Positions 14,001-27,100 of a stretch of 64,000 nucleotides of DNA are shown piece by piece (the stretch's first letter is position 1; every line of letters begins with the position of its first letter). The position numbers were made by a program, and so were the translations under genes. The notes under the pieces were generated by a model. It saw only the letters and a program-made list of their open reading frames with translations. It did no database searches and was not told the DNA's origin. Source of the DNA: Anisakis pegreffii (Eukaryota; Nematoda; Chromadorea; Rhabditida; Anisakidae); assembly GCA_035041965.1 (NCBI GenBank), contig JAPYMA010003052.1:186001-250000 (forward strand), written 5' to 3'.

Positions 14001-16734
14001 GCTAGAAATCAGTCTTTTTCCAGATATTCGCATATTTCATGATAATCATATGATCTAGCAATAGCAAGCTTCTATCCGTTTCACTGACTGTTCAATCCAC
14101 TCAATCCCACAACATCCACACATAAAAGATTACTGTCATTTTATCTGATCTGATTCAATATCAGGTATTATTTCCATCAAATAATACAACAATGCGATCA
14201 TACGGTTCACTAAAAGTTCTCATCATCATTTTCAAATCATAACCGCATCGAAAGTCTTTCATGTGGCTTCTTCAGTGTACCGTCTACTTGCAGCTCTCCT
14301 ATTTCAAATGTTCATGTGCGAAAAGACTGCTCAAAAGTCGTTCAAATAAACCTATGCATGCTAGCTCTCTAACAAAAAAGAAAATCCTTCAACCCTGATC
14401 ACAACAATTACAATTATGACAGCCATAATGATCATAATTACATGACATTCACGATATTGCCCTGAGAATCTCCTTGTTCCGTTTATTGCGGCTATTTTTC
14501 AATAACGATTCATAGTTGTATCATCTGTCTATATAAAGCCACGCGTTTAATCACTTACAAATACGCCGAATCACACCAAATTGAAATCAATTTACGTGAT
14601 ATTCAGCATAAGATTTGTGATCTTTCAAGGATATCTATTAAATGGCAATATGAGATTTTCATATTAAAAGATACCGCTCAAAAACATTCATTCATGCATG
14701 AATCTTTAATGACAATAATTATTCAGTCGGAAAAAATCCAGTAATCTGAGCGTTCCGATGCAATAATCGCAAGGAAATGACATCAAATTAAGGAGAACTG
14801 TTCATGAATTTAACATTCCTCAGCGAATATAACGTGTAATTTGATAATCGAGGGATGACTGAACTGCTTGTGTCGAAAAAGAAACATGATCATGAAGGAA
14901 GGCTTTCAATATCAAACTGTTCAATAATTACAAAAAGAATTAGATCTCTACTGCGCGATTTCATCTCCACAGGCATGAAATAACCCATTTTTGAGTAGTT
15001 TGCGGATGTCAGACGGGTAATAGAGGGGATCAGCAACCAAAAAAATCAAATGACAAAAAAAACCCTCTGCAAAAAAAACCATTCAGAAAAATTTCTTCAT
15101 TAGGAAATTGATCGTCAGCTTTGCTGTGGATTTCTCATATCTTATCCCATACATTTACGGATATTTAATGAACATTCACCTGCTGGTACCCATTCATCAT
15201 GCTCACATTCAACCATTCCAGCCCTATTCCACCTTTCAATTCACATTAACCACTACAAAATAATCCCTTACTCTTCCAGCACACATATATTCTGCATCCT
15301 AAAGACGTTAAACATCTCGTCACAAAAAGGAAATTCCATATGGAACGTTCAAATCCACACGTATAAATGGCATATATTCAGAAATATGTTGATAAGATCA
15401 AAACAGGTTCCCAAGTTCATACGACTACAGCAAGCGCAATCACTCAACGATTATCACTATGTAATCAGCAACATCTAGCGTCATCGAGTCTATCTATCGC
15501 ACAAAATACCTGCCTGCACAAATTTCCATTTGCGATAAAAGACTAAAATCTCGATTAGATCATTGTTTCATTAGTGTAATGAATGTACGTACGTAAGACA
15601 CAAAATAATCTCCGAGCGGCATTATAAAATGAATGAAAATTTATTGAAATTAACTCAATAAAGTCAAAATTTTCCAACCTAAATAAGAATACCAATAAAT
15701 AATTTGTGAAACAATCAGCTAACAACAATAAATAAAATCAAATGCCAAAGCACAATAGGCGAACAGACTGTTTGGAATGAGAGGAAGGAAGAGTGGCGGT
15801 TGTTTGGTAATTATTAAAACTCGGAAGAACAAACCACAAACAATTTATTTATTCTTTCCTCAGTTATGCGTCGATGAATAATGTAATATCTGTTGCTGCA
15901 GTGCAATATGTAATAAGCAGCATCAGCAACAACAGCAGCAATAACTAATGAATGTAAAGTGACTGAAGAAATAATGTACTATTTCAAATCTCTACCATAT
16001 AACGTACACAAATGCAAATGAATATAGCCAGCAGGATAAGGCTAAATCAGAGTCAGTCTGTCAATACTGCATATACATATATATAACTACTATCTTATAC
16101 AAATCACATTCTCCAAGTGAAATGAATAATAATACCAGAAACGATCATCAACAGGATATGGTTGTGTACTATGATGCCATCCATACTCTACATCTAACAA
16201 AAGAGTACAAATACACAAAATTGGTTGCTTATTCAATTCAGTACAATTAGTTTATTCATTTCGGTTCGATCTTAATTACGAGACGATGAGAACGCAAAAT
16301 TTAACGACATTGATGATTCAATACAACAACAATAACGATAATAACAACAATAACAAGAATTCAGTTGGAACGGTGAGATATGACAACACAAAGAAATGAT
16401 TCGAATTGATGAGATGCAATGCGATTAGAGATGGCTGATGAGAGGAAGATCAGAGATTTCGTTGATTATTTATCACAACAATAATTATATTGCTATGGCC
16501 CCATTAACTCGGCTGGCCGCAATCCAACAACTTCAACTGCTTACATTCATATAGCACTGCTTCAATGCTATTTCAACTGTCACTATTCTGCTTGCTTATA
16601 AACATATTGCGAATATATAATCATTCACATATATTTGCAGTATGTTTACAAGCTGGCAGAATAGCGACAATTGTATCATTGTATTGTATCAAGTGTATCA
16701 CACTTAATTTCAACACATTTCACTGATTGTAAAC

Positions 16735-16917
16735 TGAACAATGGCGCGATAGAATCCGTTATGAAGGCGATAAAGTCATTCGCTTATTGTTTGATGCCGA
16801 CGAAGAATCAAGTGGAGAAGGAAGCCCTCAAGAGATATTCTAAGACAACTTCGAAAACACACTCTTCCGTGATCCTCCAATGTTAAGAACGGATAAGTAT
16901 CTTCTATATGAATTCTA
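16735..16917 (+). pseudogene. Possible decayed coding fragment
   Basis: In one plus-strand frame the bases read as a protein-like segment containing WRDRIRYEGDKVIRLLFDADEE, then an acidic Ser/Gly-rich stretch ending QEIF, then TAA. The same frame stays open and protein-like for 23 more codons (includes FRDPP) to a second TAA. The frame is closed by a stop just upstream, and there is no good acceptor before it, so it is not a clean exon. It may be a decayed gene fragment or coincidence. I do not recognise the family. Confidence 0.2.
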
Positions 16918-17699
16918 ATAAGATATCATCTCTTCGCAAAATAAGTGAACCACAAGCGTGCAGATTTTGACACAAACTCTTCTAATCTCCAATACAAAAA
17001 TGTCCTACAATTCTCTCTGTTTTGCTGAATCATACAGGAACATGATTCAGCACGTATGAACAGATCTTCAAACAGTCATCAAGTCTTACTCTCCAAACAT
17101 CCAATAAGCATACAAATTCATACACACAACTGCATAGTGGTCATTCAAGCAATACCTGATTGTATGACTAGCGCATGTAGTATCCCGGAAACCCAAACAG
17201 AGTATATGCTTATGAAAATGTTCAATGGTTCACACTTAAATCATACGCTCACGCATGGTGAAGATTATCACAATATTTTGCTACTGATGATCAAACACGG
17301 AAAATCACCTTGACGCATACCCTGATGTAAGTTCAACGTTTCGACATTTTAAACCATCATCAAAAAGGAATGCGGAAAGCAAGAAACGCCTGTCATGTAG
17401 CTATGGGATCCATAAGCAATACGCTGGATCACTGCACAAGTACTGAATTAGCAATTTGCAATGTACGAGAATGATTATGGAAAATATTGATTTTGAGAAA
17501 AGAAGACTATGAAAAATAGGTCACAGCAGCAGTAACACGGGGATATTGTTAGATGAATATATGCATGCACGGATTAGATTATGAATCTGGACGCTTCAAC
17601 TAGTCTCTTTCATTTATTGATCGTTGAAGATAAAGATATACTACTGAAAAGCTTGGCTTCCGGAACAAGTCTTCTGACTGTGCTATTGGAAACTACTGA

Positions 17700-18060
17700 A
17701 GTGCGAGTATTAAGACCGTAACGGTTGTGTGCGTCACTCGCATGCCGCTGTCGGCACTTCCGAGCCAGTGGCAAATCCATATATGACCTTAGGTCAGCTC
17801 CTCACCTCACCGAGAGCCCTAACTTATCCCGTGTATCGCACTCCTGACAAGTCTCTCTCCATATGTGATCGCTTTTCATAGGCGACTGAAGGATTACGAA
17901 CTTGACCAATACGATAGCACAAAAGTCCTAGCAATTACTCTCGTCTTGCCCCGATACTCGTTGTCCAGTCTCGATAATTCCTGTTAAACCACGCGGTTCA
18001 TTTCGAGATGCAGACTCTTGGTCTGCGACACTTCTTCACGAGGAATAGCACTTGAAAGCA
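17700..18060. other. GC-richer non-coding segment of unknown nature
   Basis: This segment directly downstream of the last located SOS exon is clearly less AT-rich than its surroundings. All six frames are broken by stops. It holds small inverted motifs, such as TGCCGCTGTCGGCA (about 17745-17760) and TGACCTTAGGTCA (about 17785-17800). It may be a transposon remnant or a structured RNA; I cannot classify it. Confidence 0.35.
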
Positions 18061-18122
18061 GCTAGCTATAAGATGGCAAACAGGCCTGCAAAAGTGGGCA
18101 TGCAAAAGTGCCTAATGCTAAC

Positions 18123-21100
18123 CCTAATCGACGGTTCCACTTGAAGGGCGTACGGCTGATTTTGATACATTTGAATATCGCTGATTATCGCTGCGATACG
18201 TCGACATTTCACAAACGATACCAACGCCTTACGGGTTGGCGCTACTGCATTAAGGCTCATATTCACGTTCACATTCGTTGTCGTTGGATTTGACGAGCAA
18301 CTGTTTGTGGCATTACTGTTTGTATTACTGCTCGTTACGGCACCCTCATTGTTAACCTGGAAATTTATTGGTTCAATTTTTTTGCCAATCATTTCAACTG
18401 GTATTCTTTCATTCATTTATTTGTCAGTATCACTGCCGAAATGAAATCGTAATGACTGAAGTGAATACATACCTGTTCATGCGTTAGATCCTCGTCGGTG
18501 TTCTGCACGAATGTGCTATTGCCCTCTTCGTAGAAAAATATCTTCGACAGATAGTGACCTGAAATATGGCATAATTTCATAACCACTCATCCAAACGAAT
18601 CCAAATGAACTGATCGGGTTTTCCGCAGATACTTTCACGAATTCGTTAAAAATCAATGGATGATACTGATACTGGATTAAAGACTGACGAATGAAATAAT
18701 TCTTATAGGTTTACAACATTCACATAATACAAATTATAAACATAAAATTTTCCAATCGAATTTCCAAAAAAAAATTAAATTTCTTACCGAAGAAGGGAAC
18801 GCACGGTGGGTTAATGGTTTGCAGCCGGGTGATCATCTCCTTCCAATGCGGATTGCACAACTTCTTGAACTTCTCATAACAAACCTGCTTCTCACGATCG
18901 ATTCGCTACAAATCAAATACATCAACTCATCAAGTGAACAATACTCTTATCAAAAACACATTTCCGAAGGAAACGAATATATCACAAAAAACATTTCAAA
19001 CACAGAAAAAAACAAAATCTTCTCGCAACTTTCGCCGCATTTACACTTCAGACGATCGAATGAACCAAAATTGTGAATGAACCAGAATTCAACAATTCGC
19101 TATCATCACCATTCAAAACCACTTTGTATTATCAATAAACTTCAGTATACTAATTCAAAACATCAAAACAAATGCCAACCTCCCAACACGCTTTCAGTCG
19201 ATATACCGAACTACTGTTCAGTGCCGAATAAAGCGCTACTAATCCCGTGAAATTGTTCAATTCCTCGAACACCGACATCACTTCCAATACGCGGCTAAAC
19301 ATTCCCACTCGTTCCTCCAGCGACGGCGTTTCGACAATTGTTTTTGCCACCCAATAGGTTAACTAGAAATAAAATCAGCAACTGATTTCTCGCCCATCAA
19401 CCCATCAACTCATTCACCAAATGAACATTGATCACGATCGCATTGCCAACTTATAAAATGAAAAATGAATTGAGCCAAACATCACCCATTCAAGAAATCG
19501 CAAAAAATCAACTCATTTGTGCCCAAATGACAACAAAAAATAATACAAACGATCATACATATATCTTCTTAAAACAATCCTAAACTTTCGCAGTTTATGA
19601 AAACGAAAACTTTCGGTAATCTTCAATTCACGATACCATAGTGCTGTGATCGATAAGTTTCAGCAACTGCGGACTTCGTCGATCCTTGTCATGTTTTGTC
19701 CACGCTGAACCAACCAATTCAATTGGCTTTATCGCACGATACAGATCGAACTGCAGCAACGTTATCTGCCTGCCTATTTCCAGTGGATGCAAAGTGAGCA
19801 AATCATACGTGTTGATTTCACCTTTTTTTGCCGTATGCCATACAATCTGAAACAACGCCACCTCACAAACGTCATCGCATATCTCAGTATTCATCGATAT
19901 CAAGTACCTTCTTCAAAAAGTGCAAAATGAGACCAAAAACTGTCACATTAAGCCGTACCGGTGGTTTGGCAGGTGCAAAAGAATTCGGTGAGTTCAGAGG
20001 CGGCGGAATACCCTCATCGACCGAATCCACTATTGCCGGTGTTTGTACTGAATCCGAGCGTCGCTTTCGATCAATACAAGTCTGAAAATGAAAATGTCAA
20101 TACATTTCAAAATCTCGTTTATTACTTCAGAACTTCAGGATCTATGTTGAATTTCCCTCGCCACTAAGCATAAACATCACATTGAAACAAAAAAAACTGC
20201 AACTCATTCGTTTCGAACAATTGCCATAATTGCTTAATAATGGTCTGCAATGCGACTGGGATCGCTATCTCTATCGCTATCTGGCGATTCCTTGCATCTC
20301 ACAAAATTATCACACTGAATCGAGCTGTGTTGAAGCTCGTTTCAGCATTGAATGCTCACAAGAAATTGATTCACCTGAATACTTTTACACCACTTTTTGT
20401 GTTGATTCGTTACATTCGATTGTCGATCGGTTTCCTCCAAAAATGAACACAAATTCTCCAGTAATACCTCATCACATTCAAAATCATACCAATGACCATT
20501 TATCCATTGCCGTATTACGCTAAGAACTCTGCAAAAAATTTCATATATCCATTTTACTAACGATAAGATAACATTCAAAAGGTCTGTTTCAAATTCTGGA
20601 ATGATTCGACACTGGGCACAATTTAACTCATCGCAAAATTCTTGCGGTACTGATCCGTTCTCTAAAGCAAGCGATAGCAATCGATAGCACTTGAACTATC
20701 GCTCATCACACTATCCTCAAAATATTTACAAACTGAACTCATAACTACCCATAATTATTCGCCGAATTTACATGCTGAACTCATAATCACTTGCTATTAC
20801 TTCCTAAACATCAGGGAATTGATTTGAATCCAACTGTCATGAACAGGCTTATTCACGACGACTGTCTTCTTTGTTGTATCTTATCTTCTCTGTTTTGTAT
20901 GTGTCTCTTGTTTATTGTAATATCTGTGTCTTATTAAGCCTTCGATGATTTTGAATGTTGAGTACATTGCTGCGAAATACTTTTACGTTTATATATAGTT
21001 GTTTATAGTTTATTTTTTATACGTTTAAATACATTGTTTATAGTTATGATTTAGTTTATTTATAGTTTAAAGTTATGATTTAGTTTATTTATAGTTTATA

Positions 21101-24100
21101 GTTATGAATGATTATTTATAGTTTATTTTTTATACGTTTAAATACATTGTTTACAGTTAGGATTATGAATATTATTGTAGAACCGTGTAATGTTTGACAA
21201 CAATGTACTTAACAGTCAAAATCATATACGCTCCCTATGATTGTTCCCTCTTCACGGCACATCAAAACTTTCACAACGCAAATATCCCGTGATAATTAAT
21301 GACGAAATCGAGATGCACTAAGCAAACCTGCACTGAACGGGTCGTTGATACTCCTTACGGAAACGTTGATAACTCTGCTCAATGCGACCATATGCAGCCA
21401 TCGTGGGCATTTGCAGGCCTTGTGAGTGCACTGTTGCATACGGTCCGTTCAATAAACTCCTGAAATGACCAAGTACTCACCTAATAACATTCGAAATACT
21501 GGCATGCTCCCAATAACCTTCAGGGGTAAACGAAATAACTTCAGAGAGAAATCCGGTTTCCTCCAGGAACGATTTTCTCATGCAACCTAAATATCAGGCC
21601 TAAGCCATCCATGCTTGCTTGTAAAGACAAAACACTTGCGAAAATAATGTAACAAAGTTATGCTAAATATCTCTGCGATGCTATGAAATAGAACTTAAAG
21701 CAATCATCCCAGATGTAAAACCTTGATTGATGCGGTGAAAGGCTCTGTTCCACAGCTTTCAGCTGATGCGGGGTTGGCACATTGAAACGTTCGATTAGCA
21801 ACTGCAGTAACTCTTGTGGAGTGCAGAACGATCTGTATGTGGTGAGGAAGGTTCGTACGTAATTGTTGTCTGTATATCTGAAATTATTGCACAACATGAT
21901 AGCAGGTCAGTCATCTTCCAGCATTTTTTTACTTTTGTGGGGGGGAGGGGTCGCACGCGAGCAAGCTCGCGCATGCCACGCCTACTGCGCATGGCCTCAG
22001 CCTAAGGTGACCTCAGCCTCATCTAAGCGTAGCCTCAGATCGCTCGATGCTGCAGCAGAGGCTAGCAAGCGAACTCAGGCTTAGGCTTAGGATGAGACTA
22101 TGCTTGAGCTGAAGCCATGCGCAGTAGGCGTGGCATGCACGAGCTTGCTCGCGTGCGACCCCCCCCAAAGTAAAAAAGTGGCCATCTTCCTTAACAATAC
22201 CACAATCAGTAAACATAAAATTTAAGTGAACATTCCGAAAACAAAATAACTTTGGTCGCGATGGCGCTTTGTCTTTGCATTTCGTATGGGAAAGATAACC
22301 ACAATAAAGATATCAGTAAAAATAATTGATGCGAATTCAATTGTCGTGAATAGACTTATTCACGACGACCGTCTTCTTTGTTTTAACTTATCTTCTCTAT
22401 TGTGTATGTGTCTCTTCTTCATTGTGACATCTGCGTCATATTAAGCCTTTGAATATTCCGAGTTTCAAGTACATTGTTGCGAAAGATTCTTGCGAAACAT
22501 TTTTTAGTCATGATTATGAGTATTACTATTATTGTTGCTGATTTGTATCGATAAAGACATACGTCCGCTATCATCGTTCCGTCTTTACCGCACATCAACG
22601 CTTTCATTACAATAACGATGGTAATAATACAGGTTGGAATGATAATATTAATAATAGCAATGGCACTAACAGATGATAGGTGAGTCGTTCGATAAGCTTC
22701 AGGACAGTGCCGTGCTTCACAACCGGTATTCCACTACTCGATGTGTAGTCTTCGAAAACGATATTCTCATCGCAATCGACATCCGAAAACCTACACGAAA
22801 ATCACACTGATATCCAAACTATATTTACGTGAACAATGACCGATTCAAAACGTATACAAAAATAAGTTAATTGATAGAATTTCGCAGACAAAACATATAA
22901 GAATATAAGAACAATGAGCGATACCTGTACTGATCTGGTCCAGGAACAATCAGCGGAATACGTTTCTCTTCCTCCTTCAACGAGCTATCCAACATACGAT
23001 CTAATAAACTGAAAACAAGAACAACATCAGAAATTCGCAATACTTTACCGATATACTTCACAAAAATACCATATCATCCGAATAGGTTTCCAAAAATTTT
23101 TTAGACAATTTCGCTAAAACTAAACAAAATGATGAACCTTTTCGTTTGAATCATCACCAGATCAGACATCCAGCTGGTTTTCTCATCAGCCGATTTGCAG
23201 TACAAAACCCAACTTGTTGTCACACTATCTTCACGACCTGCCGATCGCGATTCTATTCGGAACGCATTTTGCAGTTCTGAAACCGAACTTTTTACGTATA
23301 CATTTCATTACAAGCAATGACGATTTCTTAAATGATTGAGAATATTCATTATTGCTCGATGAATACAATGAATGATGAGGATAAAAACTGAGAATAAAAG
23401 GATGAGGATAAAATGGGAGTAAACATAAAATAAGACTGATTCACACAACTCACCTTCGGTATCGTTCAGATCGAATATGTCTGTCTTTCGAATGAGCACT
23501 TTGCCTTTAAATTTGTACAGTGGCTTCTCGGGTTTCGAAGATCGATGAATTTTTGTTAGCACAAGAAGATGATCAAACAAGAAGACATGACGATCGGTTG
23601 CTCCACGACCCTTCTTGATCACTTCTGTAAGATTTTCAATTTCATCAATAACACTCAACTTTTTCGAGTATTTTGCCCATGAAGAACAAAATTGCCTCAG
23701 TGAGAGCAAAATTTGACCCATGTGAACAGGAAAAAGAATAATGACAAAAAACGAATAAAAATACAAATCACAACAAAAATCATCCCAAAAACTACAAAAT
23801 CAAATTAATGCGAGATAATATTTTCGATTTTCACATCGCCAATCACTGTAGCATCGAAGATCACTTGATATTAAATAATCAGATCTTTAAGAAACATCAA
23901 GAACTTACCAGAAGTTGGCAATACTCCGGGTCGAACCATTAACAGATCACCTTCTGAAAACAAAATGAATAATATCATAAGATATTCGAAATGCATTCGT
24001 TGGAAACGATGTGAAAAATTGCAATTTCCAACAAACTAAATGATATTCATACGCATTACACAATCAACAATATTTCCGAACGTTTCATTCATCCAACTCA

Positions 24101-27100
24101 CTGAATCATCCGACAACGTCTCAATTAATCAAACTACATCCATAAACCAAAAATGACTGATACACAAACACTTACTCAATGAAACCTATTATCATCGTGT
24201 TCAGTTAATGAAATCTACAACTTATTACCATCACGCTCAGTTACTACAATCAGCAAATCAAAACTGAATCAACAAATCAGCAGAAAATGCAACAATTTAT
24301 GTGCAACTCGCCTCTGATAACCTCTCCACAAGTATAGCCGATTTCTTTGCCTTCCCACAACTCGATACTGCGTTGTATTTCTTGAATTCGCCTCAATTGT
24401 TTCGACCGACTCGACTCAATAATCAGTCGTTGAGTTTGTTCACTGAACCATTTTTTATTTTTCATAAAAATCTCAGAGTATCTTCATTAGCAAATCACAA
24501 CTTTAAGAACACATTACAAGTTTACATCCTCCACAAAAAACCTACTTTTTCAAGTGTGATTTCAATGCAGCCGGGCACAGCGCTTCGATTTTCACCGCTA
24601 AACCACTGAAATAACTTTTCGCACTCTTCAAATCCTCCAAATCTCCACCAGGTTTTGATAGATGAATTAACATCTAAATAAAAAAAACCATTAAAAAATA
24701 AACAATAAAGAAATTGATTTACGAGAACTTTAAAAAAGCATTTTTATAACCAATGAACGACATAACAAGAGCGGCAATAAACTAATCAACATCCGACTCA
24801 CATTAATATATTCCACATATCTGAAGAAGTGTACCACTGGCGTTTGCAGCATCGTTGGTAAAACGTATTTAACGGCTAGCCGAAACGTTTCTCCACCAGG
24901 CGTTCCACTATAGGTACGATCCTCCATCTGTAATTCTCAATTTCGGATCTATTCACTAATCTGTTTCTAATGAATCTACCAATTTTCAATCTGTTTTCAG
25001 AGAAATCTACCAATCTATCCACAAACTGCTCGAATGCGTTCAAACCACCGCAGTTTTAATGCTCTCACAGCCATTCCACACAGACAGTTTCCTATTTACT
25101 CCCTTTCGAACACTCGATTTCGAGTAATATTCACTACACACCGTTAAGTGTCTCAGTACTCAATGAAAACTTCATTCTACTGAACAACACAATCTAGTTT
25201 ACGAAGAATACGAACACAGAACAATTCGAATACGAGCAAAAAGATGACCTCAAAAAAGTTGTCGTATTTCGGATCACTCAGTAGCTCAGCCAATGTTGTT
25301 GACACGGACGATTTGAAGAGATCCTAAACTCAGCATTTGAATAAATACAATCAATTAAATGCAATTTCGATCAAATCATAAACATTCCAAATAAAGGACT
25401 CTTGCTGAATATTTCAATCGCAATCAAATTAACTAATCCAACAATCAACCCACCATATAAGTAATGTACACATCAAATTCATGCGCCTCGGCCAACTCCC
25501 AGAGTCCAGCTCCGATACACGGCGTATCCGACATCTCAATCGCATCCTCGACAATGCGTTGAACTTTCACTGTTAATTCATGCAGCTCACAAATATCGCC
25601 GAATATATCCTCCAAATAATGCTGCAAAATATCATTCGTAATCATCAAGAGTAGAATTAAAACAAAATGAATAAACAATTGTACAGTACAGATAGCAGAT
25701 GCCATATCCAACGAGATCACCTCAACGCACAAACAGACAACAAATACACTGAACAAAACACGATACTGAAGAAGAATATTCACCGATCAAACCTTCCCTT
25801 CCCTATGCGTTCACAATGCATACAGTAATAAATAAACAATTGTTTCACAACGCTGAAAATGTGTCAAACAATGAAAGCAAAGTAATAACTCAAAAATTCA
25901 AAACGCACATAGCATCGTTCATTATGTTAGATGTAAAAAAAACTACTGAATTCATCACTAAATGGAATCAAAATGATACTCATCGCCTATATCTCACTCA
26001 AATGACCACATTAATCAAAAGATTGGCCATCTCACCTTATCGTTCTCACCGAATGCAGCTTCGAAACGCCGTCGGAACACGTGCAAAATCAAATTCAAAT
26101 CACGCAAATACTGCTCTTCTTCATGGTTCAAATCGCGAGATACCTAAAACATAAAACATACCTAGAAGCACATCCTCCAAATACTGCAAAAAAAGGATAT
26201 AATCATCATTACTCAATATTCCGATCCCACAGCCGCATTTTGACATTTCGTACATTCCGTTTACATCGTTTCATTCATACGGATGAACTACTATTACAAA
26301 TCGGAATCAAGGCTCCAACATGATATTCTCACGGATACAAGACCATCACATCAATACAGGGTAATTCAAGCATTGGAGCGGTTCGCTTACTAACAACCTA
26401 TTTTAAATAACACAATCAAACACATGGGACTAATCACTGGTAAGCCTTCACAACAATTTTGATCATCTTCTTTAATCAGACTCTAGAAAATGTCTCACCA
26501 AACTGTACCCTTCATCATTACTCAATATTCCGGTTATTTGAAATACTCACTCCACAATAAACAAGCGCATACCTTTTCATATGTAAGTTCTTGTGTAATC
26601 TTCCAATTCTCTTCTGCTAAATCATTCAGAATGCCTGCCGTTGATGCCTCCTCTTCATTATAAAGCATCTCGGTCAACTCCATTAGACTCTGAAGAGGAA
26701 ATTGAATTATTCATTGTTCACGTATTTCAGAGTCATCCGTTCAACTAACGCAATGCTGTCAATTCAACACTTTTAAAACACAAAATCTTAAACGTTCAGT
26801 CGAAATAAACACTTACTTTGTCAGCGCTGAGGGCAATTTTCAGATTCTGCAATCCGATTGTATGATTGCCTTTACGAATATTCTTCACGTAGTTACCAGT
26901 CCACTGTAATCAAAACTTGAGAATACACAAATAACGCAAAATCGTTCGAAAAAGCATTTCTCACAAATGAAACTATCTCATAAACCATCACTAAACTATA
27001 ATCATCACTGAATAGCAATCACATTCAATTAAAGCTCAACTGATGAAGTTTCGTGGAAATTTCCTACTTTTAAAGGGCTGCAAACAACATTTCTCAGATC

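Larger units (their letters stand above)
9974..17699. other. AT-rich DNA without a supported gene
   Basis: No gene is supported. The stretch contains short CAA/AAC-type simple repeats (about 13965-14000 and 16320-16360), a fragment at about 14975-15030 resembling one end of the hAT-like element described at 48123-48952, and a short plus-strand coding-like segment at 16735-16917. Missing 3' exons of SOS could lie here, but I could not place any. Confidence 0.35.

Noticed and set aside
13701..14033. 110-codon minus-strand frame rich in Cys and Val
   Set aside because: Part of it is the complement of the CAA/AAC simple repeat. There are no splice borders or family.
21470..21590. Open minus-strand segment between two SOS REM-domain exons (contains [17 protein letters not shown])
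   Set aside because: The flanking exons join in phase without it, and from its acceptor the required frame hits a TGA. It is not in SOS proteins.
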